Positions 20,766-30,184 of a DNA stretch of 50,277 bases are shown here, in pieces; position 1 is the first letter of the stretch, and each line of letters begins with the position of its first letter. The stretch spans positions 1 to 50,277 of the forward strand of contig JAGVAO010000002.1 in the NCBI GenBank assembly GCA_020060235.1, read 5' to 3'. The notes under the pieces were generated by a model. That model did no database searches. It saw only the letters and a program-made list of their open reading frames with translations, and was not told the DNA's origin. The position numbers and the translations under genes were made by a program. Source of the DNA: Anaerolineales bacterium (lineage in GTDB: Bacteria > Chloroflexota > Anaerolineae > Anaerolineales > Villigracilaceae).

Positions 20766-23700
20766 ATGATCAAACGCATTCAAGACCTACTCCCCTCCTG
20801 GCTGACCAAGAAAACAGCCAACCTGACCCCGCCCGACCTCGAAGTGCATGAGTCCGGGGTGGCTTCCACGCCGGACGGCGCGATGGACTATTTCTGGGCG
20901 CAACTCACCGAGCGCGAGAATGGCCAGACCTTCTCCGGCTACCGGATCGTGCGCCTGTTGCAGGTGCGCGCCATCCCGGTCGAGGCGCGTTCGGACGCCG
21001 GGCTGCTCCAAAAGATGCGCTCTGTCCTGCGCGGCCTGGGCGGGGCCAAAGTCAACCTGGCCTATCTCGCCGCAGGCATTTTCGATGACCCGCCGCTCGG
21101 CATCATCCAGTGCTATGGGGTGATCGCGTTCGACCCAGACCGCGAGACGGCCGTGCGCCAATCCCTGCGCGACCAGACCGCCCTCGAAGCGGCCTTGAAA
21201 GGCCAGTACCGCCAGCTGCGGCTGGAACCGGTCTCCTCACGGGTGGCGAACTGGCTCTACCAGGCGCTGAACTACATGCCCCATGCGCTCGTCACAGTCG
21301 GTCACCCGGACCCGCGCGAGAATTCGCGCACCGGCAACCACAACCTGCAGAACCCGCTGATTGCGGGCGACCAGGCCGCCCAGGGTTACTCGCTCCAGCA
21401 GAACGAAATCCTGTACCGCGGTATGGCGGCGCTGAGCGAGGAATTCCTGCTGATGGTGCTGGCCTACAGCGTGCCGCTCAACCTGATCGGCTCACTCCTG
21501 GCCGGGTATGCCCAGGAAACGGCGATCTGGGCCAGCCAGCAGACCGGAGTGCGCTCGGCCAGTTTCGGCGTCAGCCTGCCTGCCATGCTCTCCGGCGCGT
21601 TGGCCGAAAATGTCTCGCAGGCCTACGGCCAGAACACCGGGGAATCCCAAACCGAGGGGCTGGCGCACACGGATGGCCTGTCCGAGTCAGAAGGAAAAGC
21701 CACCACCATCGGGCATACCACCACCCAGGGCTGGTCGCATAGCGTCTCGAAAGGCACGGCGGTCAGCGAGGGCACGGCGATTTCGGATGGCACGGCGGTG
21801 ACGGATGGGCATTCCGATACCAGCAGTTCCTCGCACACCAGCGGGCATTCATCCTCGGTCAGCGGCGGTAACTCGCACACCGAATCGAATGGCTGGAATG
21901 TGGGCGCATCGGCCGGGATTAAGGATGTCCCTATTATTGGCGGTTTGCTGGATGCGATTGGGTTGAGCGAGCCAAAGGTGAGCGTGGGCTACAACTCCGG
22001 GGTCGCTGATACCAGCATGTCTGGCTGGTCGGAGGGCAGCATGTCCTCGTCAACCAGTGGCAGCGCCTCCACAGACAGCCATGCCGAAACTGTTTCGCAC
22101 AGCGTCACCAAAAGCAATTCAGTGACGCATTCCGAATCCGAGTCCTGGGGTGAATCCGGGTCGGTCAGCGATTCGATTGCCAACACGGAAAGTGAAAGCA
22201 CCACGAAATCGCAAGCCGATACCAAGAGCACCGCTCAGACCAAATCGGTGGGCGAGTCGCTCTCCTCCGGCCTGGGTCGCTCCGTGAGTAATGGGCTGTC
22301 GGTCGGGATTGCCCCATCCTTCTCGATTGGCAACTCGGCTCAATGGCAGAACGATCCGGCCATGCTCGTGACTGAAATCATGCGCGTCCAGGAACGGCTG
22401 CTCAAAACCGCCAGCATCGAAGGCGCGTTTTACACCGATGTCTACACCCTGGCGCGCACCGAACGCGGCTTGCAGGCGCTGATGGGCCTGATCCCTGAAT
22501 CCTTCCAGGGCACCGAGGAAGTCGTGACCGGCGTGCAATGCCGCACCCTGGCCGAGGCCGAACAGGAATACATCCGCGCCCATGCCCGGGCCTGGACGCC
22601 TTCGACCCGCGTGGAGGCCATCCCCGGCGCGATCTCTGGCTATATGGACTCGACCCTGCTGACCATGCTGCAACTGGCGGCCTATACCGCCCCGGGCGTG
22701 TTCGAGCAGGGCACGGCCCTGACCACCCAGGAAGAGACCCCGCAATTCGCCTTCTACCCGGAAATGCCCGGCGAAGTGGTGCTTGGCAAGCAGTTTTCGG
22801 TGGAAACCGGCAGCCTGACCGGCGCGCTGCTGCGCCTGTCGCGCGAACGCCATTTCCACACCGCCTTCATCGGCGACACCGGCTTTGGCAAGACCGTAGC
22901 CGCCGAAACCCTGGCGCAAGGCTCGACGCTTTCCTGGCATTACCGCACGATCATCCTGGATTTCGGCCAGGGCTGGCGCAAAGCCTTGAACTGGCCGGGT
23001 ATCCAGGGCCGGGTCGATATCCGGCAATTATTTCCTGGTGCAAAACGCCCACTGCGTTGGAACTTCCTGCAAATCCCCAAACGGATCGAAGTCGGGCGTT
23101 ACCGCACCCTGGTGGCGGAACTGTTCGCCAATGCCGGGCAGATGGGGCCGCGCCAACTCGGTTTCATGCGCCGCGCCCTGACCGACCTGTACAGCCAGGA
23201 AGGCGTACTGCTCGGAAATATCGAGGACTACTTCAACCAGAAGATCAAGCCGCTCGAGGAGCGCATCGCCAAACTGAAACGCGAATCGCGGCAGTTGGAA
23301 GAAGACATCCGCAGCCTCGACCGCCAGAAGGACAAGCTAAAAGGCAAATCCGACGAACGCTCCCAGGAACAGTTCATCGAGGCGGCCAACCAACAGCGCA
23401 AGAAACAGGCCGAGTGGCAGGACAAACTGCGCCAGGCCGAACAGGCCAACGAACAGGTGCTGCGCCTGCGCAACCGCCGCGACCAGCTGCTGGTGGTTTC
23501 CAGTCTGGAAGCCAACTGGCTGGATGTTGAGCCGGGCCTGTCCATTCACGAACTGGCTCCCGAACAACAGCAGGAGTTGTCCGTCCACCGCAGCGGACGG
23601 GCGAGCGTCAAAACCTGGATCGGTATCCTGCGCGAATATTACGAGGAAGTCTCGCGCAAGGGCGACCAGGCCAGCCGCACCAGCCTGGAGGGCATCCTGT

Positions 23701-24416
23701 TGCGCCTGGAGCAGTTCGAAGAAGGCCAGATGCTGCGCCAGTACGGCCCCGGCGATGATGCGATTGCGATTGAAAACCTGGGGCTGCTCTGCCCGCCCGG
23801 CCAGGAGGAGGATCCCTGGGGCGTGACGGTCGTCGAAGGCGGCGCAGAAATGGATGAGTTCGCCAAAGCCGCCCTGTTCTCGCTGCTGGCCGCCGTGGTC
23901 TACGGCGATGCAGTTGTCCGCCGCCGCGAAACCCTGGCCGGGATGCGCTTCCCGCCCCTGCAAATCTTTTTCGAAGAGGCTAACAAGGTGCTCTCCGGGG
24001 TGGGCGGGAATGCCGGTTCAGATTCGGAAAAGAAGGGCGCAAACGTTTCGGCCATCTGGGAATCGATGTGGCGCGATGCGCGCAAGTATGACATCTACCT
24101 GCACCTGATGGCCCAGACCGTTTCGCAACTGCCACCCGGCATCCTGGCTTCCTGCGCGAATGTCTTTGTCTTCCAGACCAAGAATGCGCTCGACCGTGAC
24201 CTGATCCTGCCGCACCTGGGCAAGAGCGAAAAAGGCATTGTCAACACCGAATACAAGCGCTACCTGGCGCGCATTCCGAAGAGCTTCGCCATCGCCAAGC
24301 TGGGCTACAGCGCCGAGGTGCTCGACCTGGAACCGGCCCTGATCCAGCCCAACATGCTGCGAGTGAGCGAGCCGTCCGATGCCGACATTTTGATCCACCT
24401 GGAAAGAAACCAATGA
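20766..24416 (+). CDS. VirB4/HerA-like ATPase with serine-rich and coiled-coil insertions
   Basis: A 1216-aa protein. ATG 20766 is preferred to the GTG at 20745. The N-terminal domain (1-280) is beta/alpha without membrane segments. Residues about 285-520 are Ser/Thr/Gly/His-rich with repeated motifs (TAVSEG, TAISDG, TAVTDG, then TESES/TKSNS). The ATPase has Walker A GDTGFGKT (703-710), Walker B IFFEEANK (1067-1074) and a later AQTVSQLP. Between them is a long charged coiled coil (about 818-911, KPLEERIAKLKRESRQLEED). VirB4 proteins power conjugative channels. Both insertions are unusual in this family, so it may be a distinct lineage. It overlaps the next frame by 4 bases. Confidence 0.75.
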   Translation: MIKRIQDLLPSWLTKKTANLTPPDLEVHESGVASTPDGAMDYFWAQLTERENGQTFSGYRIVRLLQVRAIPVEARSDAGLLQKMRSVLRGLGGAKVNLAYLAAGIFDDPPLGIIQCYGVIAFDPDRETAVRQSLRDQTALEAALKGQYRQLRLEPVSSRVANWLYQALNYMPHALVTVGHPDPRENSRTGNHNLQNPLIAGDQAAQGYSLQQNEILYRGMAALSEEFLLMVLAYSVPLNLIGSLLAGYAQETAIWASQQTGVRSASFGVSLPAMLSGALAENVSQAYGQNTGESQTEGLAHTDGLSESEGKATTIGHTTTQGWSHSVSKGTAVSEGTAISDGTAVTDGHSDTSSSSHTSGHSSSVSGGNSHTESNGWNVGASAGIKDVPIIGGLLDAIGLSEPKVSVGYNSGVADTSMSGWSEGSMSSSTSGSASTDSHAETVSHSVTKSNSVTHSESESWGESGSVSDSIANTESESTTKSQADTKSTAQTKSVGESLSSGLGRSVSNGLSVGIAPSFSIGNSAQWQNDPAMLVTEIMRVQERLLKTASIEGAFYTDVYTLARTERGLQALMGLIPESFQGTEEVVTGVQCRTLAEAEQEYIRAHARAWTPSTRVEAIPGAISGYMDSTLLTMLQLAAYTAPGVFEQGTALTTQEETPQFAFYPEMPGEVVLGKQFSVETGSLTGALLRLSRERHFHTAFIGDTGFGKTVAAETLAQGSTLSWHYRTIILDFGQGWRKALNWPGIQGRVDIRQLFPGAKRPLRWNFLQIPKRIEVGRYRTLVAELFANAGQMGPRQLGFMRRALTDLYSQEGVLLGNIEDYFNQKIKPLEERIAKLKRESRQLEEDIRSLDRQKDKLKGKSDERSQEQFIEAANQQRKKQAEWQDKLRQAEQANEQVLRLRNRRDQLLVVSSLEANWLDVEPGLSIHELAPEQQQELSVHRSGRASVKTWIGILREYYEEVSRKGDQASRTSLEGILLRLEQFEEGQMLRQYGPGDDAIAIENLGLLCPPGQEEDPWGVTVVEGGAEMDEFAKAALFSLLAAVVYGDAVVRRRETLAGMRFPPLQIFFEEANKVLSGVGGNAGSDSEKKGANVSAIWESMWRDARKYDIYLHLMAQTVSQLPPGILASCANVFVFQTKNALDRDLILPHLGKSEKGIVNTEYKRYLARIPKSFAIAKLGYSAEVLDLEPALIQPNMLRVSEPSDADILIHLERNQ

Positions 24417-24457
24417 AACCATTCTTCCAACTCAATCTATTCCCAAAGAAGGAGACC

Positions 24458-24706
24458 ATGCAAAACAAAGACACCCTGGCCCTGGCCATCTCCAAACTGC
24501 TGGATGTCACCCCGGAGGCAGTAGAAACCTTTTTCCAACCCAGCGGGCTATTAACCCTGCCCGAGTTCCAGGCCGAGACGCCGCCCGCCCTGCGCGAGTG
24601 GGTCGAGAGCTGGGACATCGCTCGCGCCCGTCTGATCTCCACCTCGATCCTGGATGCCTTTCGCGTCAGCGCGAGCGGCCTCCGCAAAACCATCAAGAAA
24701 GGTTAA
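24458..24706 (+). CDS. Small hypothetical protein between VirB4-like and cpaB
   Basis: An 82-aa protein starting MQNKDTLALAISKLLDV. AAGGAGA at 24448 favours this start over an in-frame ATG at 24413 that overlaps the VirB4 stop. Helical and soluble, ending in a basic tail (SGLRKTIKKG). It lies 6 bases before the CpaB gene, linking the VirB4 block and the pilus block in one transcript. Confidence 0.55.
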   Translation: MQNKDTLALAISKLLDVTPEAVETFFQPSGLLTLPEFQAETPPALREWVESWDIARARLISTSILDAFRVSASGLRKTIKKG

Positions 24707-24712
24707 TCCAAC

Positions 24713-25609
24713 ATGGAAAACAAGAAACGCTCTCCCATCACTGTCATTGTCTTTGCCGTCCTGATCGGCTTCCTGGTGATTGCTCTGCTGAATGGCACGG
24801 TCCGTCCCACCCAGGCGCTGGTCGCCAAAGAAAGCCTGGCCCCGGGCACCCTGCTCACCGCTGACCTGGTTGAACTGCGTTCCATCCCGGCCGGTGGCGT
24901 GCCGAATGACGCCCTACGCTCCATCGATGAACTGGCAGGCAAGATGCTGACTGTCGGTCGCGCGCCAGGTGACTTTATCACCACCTCTGTCCTGGGTGAA
25001 ACCGCCGCCTCGGGCATCCCCTCGCAGCTCGAGCCGGGCCACGTGGCCCTGGCGGTGCGCGTCACGCTCGCTTCGGGTGTGGCCGGGTTGATCCGCGAAG
25101 GCCAGACCGTCACCATCCTGGGCATGCTCACCCCGGATGTCGTCCAGAACGCCTTCTCGACGAATGAACTGCCGGTCAACCTGCTGCTGCCCACGCCTGT
25201 CACGGGAGCCGTCATCCCGGCTGTCGCCCCCACGCCCAGCGCAACCGCCACTCCCCAGCCGCTCCAGGCTCCGCTGGCGCGCATCGCCATCACCGGCGTC
25301 AAGGTCCTGCTGGTTCCGCAGACCTTCCGCTACCAGGAATTGCCCCCAGATGCTGATTCCAATGAGCAGATGTTCGCTTCCTCGATGAGCAATTCCTCGC
25401 AGAGCGGCTCGGTGATTGTCCTGGATGTTCCCACCGCGCCGGTGGAAATCGTGCCGGGGCTGTCGGTCAACCCGGCCACCCTGCTGGCCGCACTCGATGA
25501 ATACGGCAAGCTGCACCTGGCGCTCGAACCCTCGACCGGTCTCGAACTCTCCGAGATCCTGACCCTCAACCTGGGCGAACTCTACGAAAGCCTGAACGAG
25601 GACAAATAA
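24713..25609 (+). CDS. cpaB: Flp pilus assembly protein CpaB/RcpC (SAF domain)
   Basis: A 298-aa protein. An N-terminal transmembrane segment (about 9-27) is followed by the SAF domain (ALVAKESLAPGTLLTADLVEL...VGRAPGDFITTSVL) and the CpaB core (LEPGHVALAVRVTLASGVAGLIREGQTV). CpaB/RcpC is the periplasmic or outer-face part of Tad pili. A Thr/Pro linker at about 168-185 (TPSATATPQP) is typical of Chloroflexota surface proteins. It starts the Tad part of the operon. Confidence 0.85.
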   Translation: MENKKRSPITVIVFAVLIGFLVIALLNGTVRPTQALVAKESLAPGTLLTADLVELRSIPAGGVPNDALRSIDELAGKMLTVGRAPGDFITTSVLGETAASGIPSQLEPGHVALAVRVTLASGVAGLIREGQTVTILGMLTPDVVQNAFSTNELPVNLLLPTPVTGAVIPAVAPTPSATATPQPLQAPLARIAITGVKVLLVPQTFRYQELPPDADSNEQMFASSMSNSSQSGSVIVLDVPTAPVEIVPGLSVNPATLLAALDEYGKLHLALEPSTGLELSEILTLNLGELYESLNEDK

Positions 25610-25612
25610 CAC

Positions 25613-26920
25613 ATGGCCTCCGAAAAAATCTCCGTCCTGCTGGCCGGGCCGGGGCACGAGCTGGTCTTTTACCAGATGCAGCCGCCCTTTCTCTCGCACC
25701 CGCAACTGATCGTCTCCGGGCACGCCACCAGTTGGGAGGCGCTGCAAACTTCGCTACAAACGGTCAAGCCGGATGTCCTGGTGGTGCATGCCTCGGTAGC
25801 GCCCGGCGCTGACCCGCTGCTCAAACTACTGATGAGCCTGCAAGCCTGGAATGGCGCGGCCATCGTGATCCTGCCCGAAGCGCTCGCCAATTTCCAGGGC
25901 GCTTTCACCAACCTGAGCAGCGTCGTCTCCGGGGTCTTTGTCATGCCGGTCACCTGGCACGAAATCCCCGGACGGGCCTTCACCGCTGGCGAAACTGCCC
26001 GCTACAAAACCTCCCAGATTTCGGCAGCTTCCCAGCCTGCCGCGCCTTCGGCCTTTTCGCCGCAGGGCATGGCTCCGATCGTGACCGGTACCAAACGGAT
26101 TGCCGTACTCTCGCACGCCGGTGGGGCCGGGGCTTCCACGATTGCCGAAAACCTGGCTTACGAGCTGGCCGCGCGGCTCTCGGTGCGCACCCTGCTCTTT
26201 TCCCTGGGGCTGCCGCCCGCCGCTGCCGCGCACTTCCGCCTGCGCTACATTCCCAACCTGACCGAGTTCTTCGAGCGCCCCGGCAAACCCGCCATCCAGT
26301 CCGCCATCCACAAGGTGGAGGGCCTCGATATCCTACTTGCCCCTGAAAACAGCCTGGAATATCTCAAGGCCGCCACCCATTCCGCCGATTTGAAAGCCCA
26401 AAACAGCATTTATTCGATGTTCCTGGCCGCCGAAGACGGCTCCTACGCCGCAATGGTGATGGATTTACCGCTGGCCGAATCCGAATGGCTGCTGCACCCG
26501 CTCTTTTTCGCCAACCTGGCCCTAATCGTCGCCCGCCCCACGATGGCCGATCTGTTCGCCGTGCGCCATACCCTGAATTTTCTGGGCAGCCTCGGCAACC
26601 GCTTGCCGCGCGAGTCGCTCTACCTGGTTTTGAACCAGGCCTCCGAAGCCAGCGCCCTGACCCCACGCCGCTTCCTCGAGGAGCTTTCCGGCGATCTGGG
26701 CTGGGCGCCGCCGATCGCAGCGGTGGTCGAACACGACCCGCAAATCCAACTGGCGCAAGACCAGCGCCTGCCGCCTGTCACCCGTTCCGAGAAACTCGCG
26801 CGCGGAGTGCGCCAGGTGATTGGGACGCTCTTTCCAGGGATGGAACGCGCGGTGCAAATGGCTCCTGAAGGGCAGGGGTCAAAATCTTTCCTGCGCCTGC
26901 CGAAGTTCAAGTTGGGATAG
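25613..26920 (+). CDS. tadZ: TadZ/CpaE-like MinD-family ATPase
   Basis: A 435-aa protein. The N-terminal receiver-like domain (1-120) lacks a clear phospho-Asp (VLVVHASVAPG where the Asp usually is). The MinD/ParA-like domain starts at about 159 with a deviant Walker A AGGAGAST (169-176), where a usual Lys is absent, as in many CpaE proteins. TadZ places the pilus machine at the cell pole. It ends 8 bases before tadA. Confidence 0.85.
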   Translation: MASEKISVLLAGPGHELVFYQMQPPFLSHPQLIVSGHATSWEALQTSLQTVKPDVLVVHASVAPGADPLLKLLMSLQAWNGAAIVILPEALANFQGAFTNLSSVVSGVFVMPVTWHEIPGRAFTAGETARYKTSQISAASQPAAPSAFSPQGMAPIVTGTKRIAVLSHAGGAGASTIAENLAYELAARLSVRTLLFSLGLPPAAAAHFRLRYIPNLTEFFERPGKPAIQSAIHKVEGLDILLAPENSLEYLKAATHSADLKAQNSIYSMFLAAEDGSYAAMVMDLPLAESEWLLHPLFFANLALIVARPTMADLFAVRHTLNFLGSLGNRLPRESLYLVLNQASEASALTPRRFLEELSGDLGWAPPIAAVVEHDPQIQLAQDQRLPPVTRSEKLARGVRQVIGTLFPGMERAVQMAPEGQGSKSFLRLPKFKLG

Positions 26921-26928
26921 GAGCGACG

Positions 26929-28227
26929 ATGACCCTGCTCTCTTTGTATGCCACCCAGGCCGTTGACACCAACGCAGACGCCGAGCGCGGCGCGGTGATG
27001 AATGAAGTCATCGACCAGGTCAACGCCGAATACCCACCAGCCCGGTTGGCCAGCCCCTCGGCAACCGAGCGCGCTGATATCCAGGAACGGGTCACGGTGC
27101 TGGTGGCCAACGCCTTCCGCCGCCGCACCATGCGTCCTGGCCCGCAATATGAAACCGCCCTGGGCGAGGAAATCACCCGTCGCCTGCTCGGGCTGGGTTT
27201 TCTCGACCTGCTCCTGCCACCCGTCCGCATGGATATTTCCGAAATCGCGGTCTATTCCAGCGGCCTGCTCCAGATCATGCGCAAGGGCGCGGTGCGTTTC
27301 GATAACGTCGACCTGCACCCGGACGCCGGTGAAATCTGGCGCGTGCTGGATCGCGTGCTTGGCCCGCAGAACAAAACCCTGAACGAAGCCAACCCGGTGG
27401 TCTATGCCAAGCTGCCTGCCACTGAACATAACCCAGGCGGCGGGCGCATCACCGCCCTGCATCCCACCATCGCGCCACCGGGCAAAAACCCGGCGATCAA
27501 TCTCCGGCTTTTTGAACAAAAGCCAGTGCTGCCGGAGTGGCTGATCGAACGCGGGGCGCTCTCGGCTGAGATGATGGCCGATCTCCAGCTGGCCATGCAA
27601 TCCGGCAAACGCATCCTGGTCTGCGGTGGGACGCGCACCGGTAAAACCACCCTGCTCTCGGCGATGTGTAACTTCTTGCCTGAGGGTTGGCGCGTCGTCA
27701 AAATCGAGGACCCGGAGGAAATCTGGATCAACCGCCAAACGGTGCAATCCTTCGAAGCCCGTCCCAAGGCGATCGGAACCGAAGTCGCCGCCGTGACCCT
27801 GGCGGATGGCGTCAAGGTCGCGATGCGTCTCTCGCCCGACTTCCTGATCGTGGGTGAGGCCCGCAGCGGCGAGGCCCTCGAAGCCTTATTTTCGGCCATG
27901 ACCACCGGCCACTCCGGGGCCTCGACCTTCCACGCTGAAAGTCCGCGTGACACGGTGGAGCGCGTCATTACCGAGATGGGCATGCACAGCCAGGCCCGTC
28001 CGGCGGAAATCCAGCGCACCTTTGCCAGCGCTATCGACCTGCACGTCCAGATCGGCATCCGTTACGACAAACGCCGGATCATCTCGATCATGAACGTTGC
28101 CAAGGAACTTAAAGATGGCAAGGTTTTCTTTGAACCCATCTGGAAGTACGACGAGGACTCGCCGCTGGAAACTCCGCGCTGGAACCGGGTCGGTAAGTTG
28201 AAACAAGTCTGGCAGGAGGAAAGCTGA
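26929..28227 (+). CDS. tadA: Tad pilus ATPase TadA/CpaF (VirB11 family)
   Basis: A 432-aa secretion ATPase. Walker A GGTRTGKTT (233-241), Asp box VKIEDPEEIW, Walker B FLIVGEAR (E310) and His box TGHSGASTFHAES are in the order of CpaF/TadA. It powers pilus extension and retraction by acting on TadB/TadC. All catalytic residues are present. AGGAG overlaps the stop of tadZ, and the next gene starts on the last base of its stop. Confidence 0.93.
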   Translation: MTLLSLYATQAVDTNADAERGAVMNEVIDQVNAEYPPARLASPSATERADIQERVTVLVANAFRRRTMRPGPQYETALGEEITRRLLGLGFLDLLLPPVRMDISEIAVYSSGLLQIMRKGAVRFDNVDLHPDAGEIWRVLDRVLGPQNKTLNEANPVVYAKLPATEHNPGGGRITALHPTIAPPGKNPAINLRLFEQKPVLPEWLIERGALSAEMMADLQLAMQSGKRILVCGGTRTGKTTLLSAMCNFLPEGWRVVKIEDPEEIWINRQTVQSFEARPKAIGTEVAAVTLADGVKVAMRLSPDFLIVGEARSGEALEALFSAMTTGHSGASTFHAESPRDTVERVITEMGMHSQARPAEIQRTFASAIDLHVQIGIRYDKRRIISIMNVAKELKDGKVFFEPIWKYDEDSPLETPRWNRVGKLKQVWQEES

Positions 28228-28436
28228 TGGGCACCGATGTTTTTGACCCCGACAACGAGTCCGTGGCGGATTTCTGCCAGGATGTCCTGGGACTGCCCCC
28301 GACAGTGGTGCAGGCAGCGCCCAGCAGTCTCAAATCCTTTGGCTCATTCTTTATGGGCGCGTTCTTTGGCCTGGCGCTTGGCTTCACGCTCGGCACCTGG
28401 CGCGTACCCGCCCTGGTGATGGAGGCATGTAAATAA
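28227..28436 (+). CDS. Small single-TM protein between tadA and tadB
   Basis: A 69-aa protein coupled to tadA (ATG at its stop). The acidic N-terminus is GTDVFDPDNESVADFCQD. One hydrophobic segment is at about 44-60 (FFMGAFFGLALGFTLG), with a short end carrying Cys. Not recognised, but coupling points to a role in the pilus base. Confidence 0.55.
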   Translation: MGTDVFDPDNESVADFCQDVLGLPPTVVQAAPSSLKSFGSFFMGAFFGLALGFTLGTWRVPALVMEACK

Positions 28437-28437
28437 C

Positions 28438-29319
28438 ATGGCCGGATTGATTTTCCTGATTGCCCTTTTAGCGGCCCTGCTGGTGCTGTGGCTGTTCTAT
28501 CCGCGCCAGCAGAAAACCGGTGTGTTGGCCGATATGTATACGGTGGACTCGGCCAAAAGCCTGCAAAGCCTGGACCCGAAATCCCTGGAATACAAGCTGG
28601 TCGCGGCCGGTGTCCAGCTGAAGCCGGTCACCTTCCGGATGTTCAACTACGCCGGGGTACTGGCCGCTTTTGTCCTGGGTGCGGTCAGCCTCGGCCCGAT
28701 TGTCGGGCTGGTGCTGGCCGGAATTGCCTGGTACGCACCGCAGGCCTGGTTAACAGACAAGGCTCAAAGCCGTGGCAAAGAAATCGACAAAGTCCTGCCG
28801 ATTGCCGTGGGCCGCATTGCCGCAGGCCTGCTCGCCGGTGGTTCACCATCAGATGTGCTCCAGCAGGTGGCGGCTTCGCTCGAATTGGAAGGCGCGAACC
28901 CGCTCTCGCCTGAACTGTCCCTAACGGCCACCGAGATGCGTACCAAGGATCGCCGCGAAGCCCTGTATTCCCTCGGCGCGCGTTCCCCATCCACTTCGCT
29001 CTCCAACCTGGCCACCCTGCTCGAAGGCTACCTGGATGCAGGCGGCGGCAAGTACGCCGAAACCTTGATGGACATCTCCCAGCGCGTCCAGGAGATTCTC
29101 TCGGCCCGTAACCGGGCCCAGGCCAAAGCCGGGGATGTGATGGTCTCGGTCGTGACCCTGCCTGCCGTGCTTGGCCTGCTGCTGGTCTATCTCTCACAAG
29201 ATCCACTGATTTCGCAATCCCTGCGCGCCGGGCCGGTGCAGCTGGTCATCGGCGGGGCCATGCTGGCGATGGTGGCCGGGTATTTCATCCTGCGTTCGAT
29301 GGTTCAGGAGGCCGTATGA
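28438..29319 (+). CDS. tadB: Tad pilus inner-membrane platform protein TadB
   Basis: A 293-aa protein of the type II secretion F family. Hydrophobic segments lie at the N-terminus (1-20), about 65-100 and in the C-terminal third (about 233-290). The T2SSF cytoplasmic domain (LLAGGSPSDVLQQVAASL...LATLLEGYLDAGG) is between them. TadB and TadC form the membrane platform turned by TadA. Overlaps tadC by 4 bases. Confidence 0.85.
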   Translation: MAGLIFLIALLAALLVLWLFYPRQQKTGVLADMYTVDSAKSLQSLDPKSLEYKLVAAGVQLKPVTFRMFNYAGVLAAFVLGAVSLGPIVGLVLAGIAWYAPQAWLTDKAQSRGKEIDKVLPIAVGRIAAGLLAGGSPSDVLQQVAASLELEGANPLSPELSLTATEMRTKDRREALYSLGARSPSTSLSNLATLLEGYLDAGGGKYAETLMDISQRVQEILSARNRAQAKAGDVMVSVVTLPAVLGLLLVYLSQDPLISQSLRAGPVQLVIGGAMLAMVAGYFILRSMVQEAV

Positions 29320-30182
29320 CGCTCGCTCTCATTTACTTGATCGGCATCCTGGTGGCGGCCTTCATCGCCTACTTGCTGGTGGAAATCGTCTGGGACCGCA
29401 CCCCGAAAGGCGCACTCTCCGAAGCTTACAGCCCCGAAACCAAAACCGGCTCGCGCCTGCAAGGGGTGCTCTCGCCCCTGGGCATTCCGGTGCAGAAATA
29501 CGCCCCGCCCGCCCTGCTGCGCAAGACCCAGGCCAATTTGTACTGGGCGCAAATGGCCGGGAAGTGGCATGACTGGAACGCGGTGCAGTTCACCGCGCTC
29601 CAGCTGGCCACAGCCGTGGGTGGTTTCCTGCTCGGCATGTTCGCCACCCAGGATGTGATGATGTCGCTCGTTGCCGGGTATATCGGCTGGGCCTATCCGG
29701 GCATGTCCGCGAACGGGGTTGCCCGCCGCACGCGCCGCCTGTTCGTCTCGCAGCTGCCGGAGTTCGTCCAGCTCGTCTCGGCCCAAATGGCGGCTGGGGT
29801 CAGCATGGAAGAAGCTATTCAGCGCACTTCGAAATCGCCCGGGTTGGTCGGGCAGTGGATGCAAAAGGTTTTGCGCCAGGCCCAGGGCCGCAACCTGATC
29901 GAACAAATGCAACGGGAAGCCCAGGAGTCTTTGCTACCTGAGTTGATCGGGATGAGCGTCCAGATTGCCTTCATCCGCCGCGGGACGGCCCAGCAGGAAT
30001 TGATGAGCCAGATGGCGATGTCGATTGCGGCGGCTTACATCGGCGAGGCCGAACAACGCGCTGAAAAACTCGGCTCGGAGATGGTCGTGCCGATGGTGAT
30101 TTTCTACTTCGTGCCGTTTCTTGCCACCCTGTTGATGGTGATGGCCTATCCGGTCATGACCAACCTGTTCGGAGGCTTTTAG
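29316..30182 (+). CDS. tadC: Tad pilus inner-membrane platform protein TadC
   Basis: A 288-aa T2SSF protein and partner of TadB. N-terminal TM (about 4-25), central TMs near 90-125, the T2SSF domain QLPEFVQLVSAQMAAGVSMEEAI and a C-terminal TM (VVPMVIFYFVPFLATLLMVM). The order tadZ-A-B-C is the standard Tad arrangement. Confidence 0.85.
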   Translation: MTLALIYLIGILVAAFIAYLLVEIVWDRTPKGALSEAYSPETKTGSRLQGVLSPLGIPVQKYAPPALLRKTQANLYWAQMAGKWHDWNAVQFTALQLATAVGGFLLGMFATQDVMMSLVAGYIGWAYPGMSANGVARRTRRLFVSQLPEFVQLVSAQMAAGVSMEEAIQRTSKSPGLVGQWMQKVLRQAQGRNLIEQMQREAQESLLPELIGMSVQIAFIRRGTAQQELMSQMAMSIAAAYIGEAEQRAEKLGSEMVVPMVIFYFVPFLATLLMVMAYPVMTNLFGGF

Positions 30183-30184
30183 CC

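Noticed and set aside
21650-22260. Repeated DNA units that might be a CRISPR-like or minisatellite array
   Set aside because: The repeats are in frame, code for the Ser/Thr/Gly domain of the ATPase and vary in length; no spacer-repeat structure.
22119-23027. 302-codon open frame on the minus strand inside the VirB4-like gene
   Set aside because: Lies fully antisense to a well-supported ATPase; its composition is that of the reverse of GC-rich codons and it lacks a ribosome site.
22538-23530. 330-codon forward frame overlapping the VirB4-like gene
   Set aside because: Alternative frame across the Walker A region; Arg/Pro/Gly-rich as expected from frame-shifted GC-rich DNA.
26620-27747. 375-codon minus frame across tadZ/tadA
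   Set aside because: Shadow of two recognised genes on the opposite strand.
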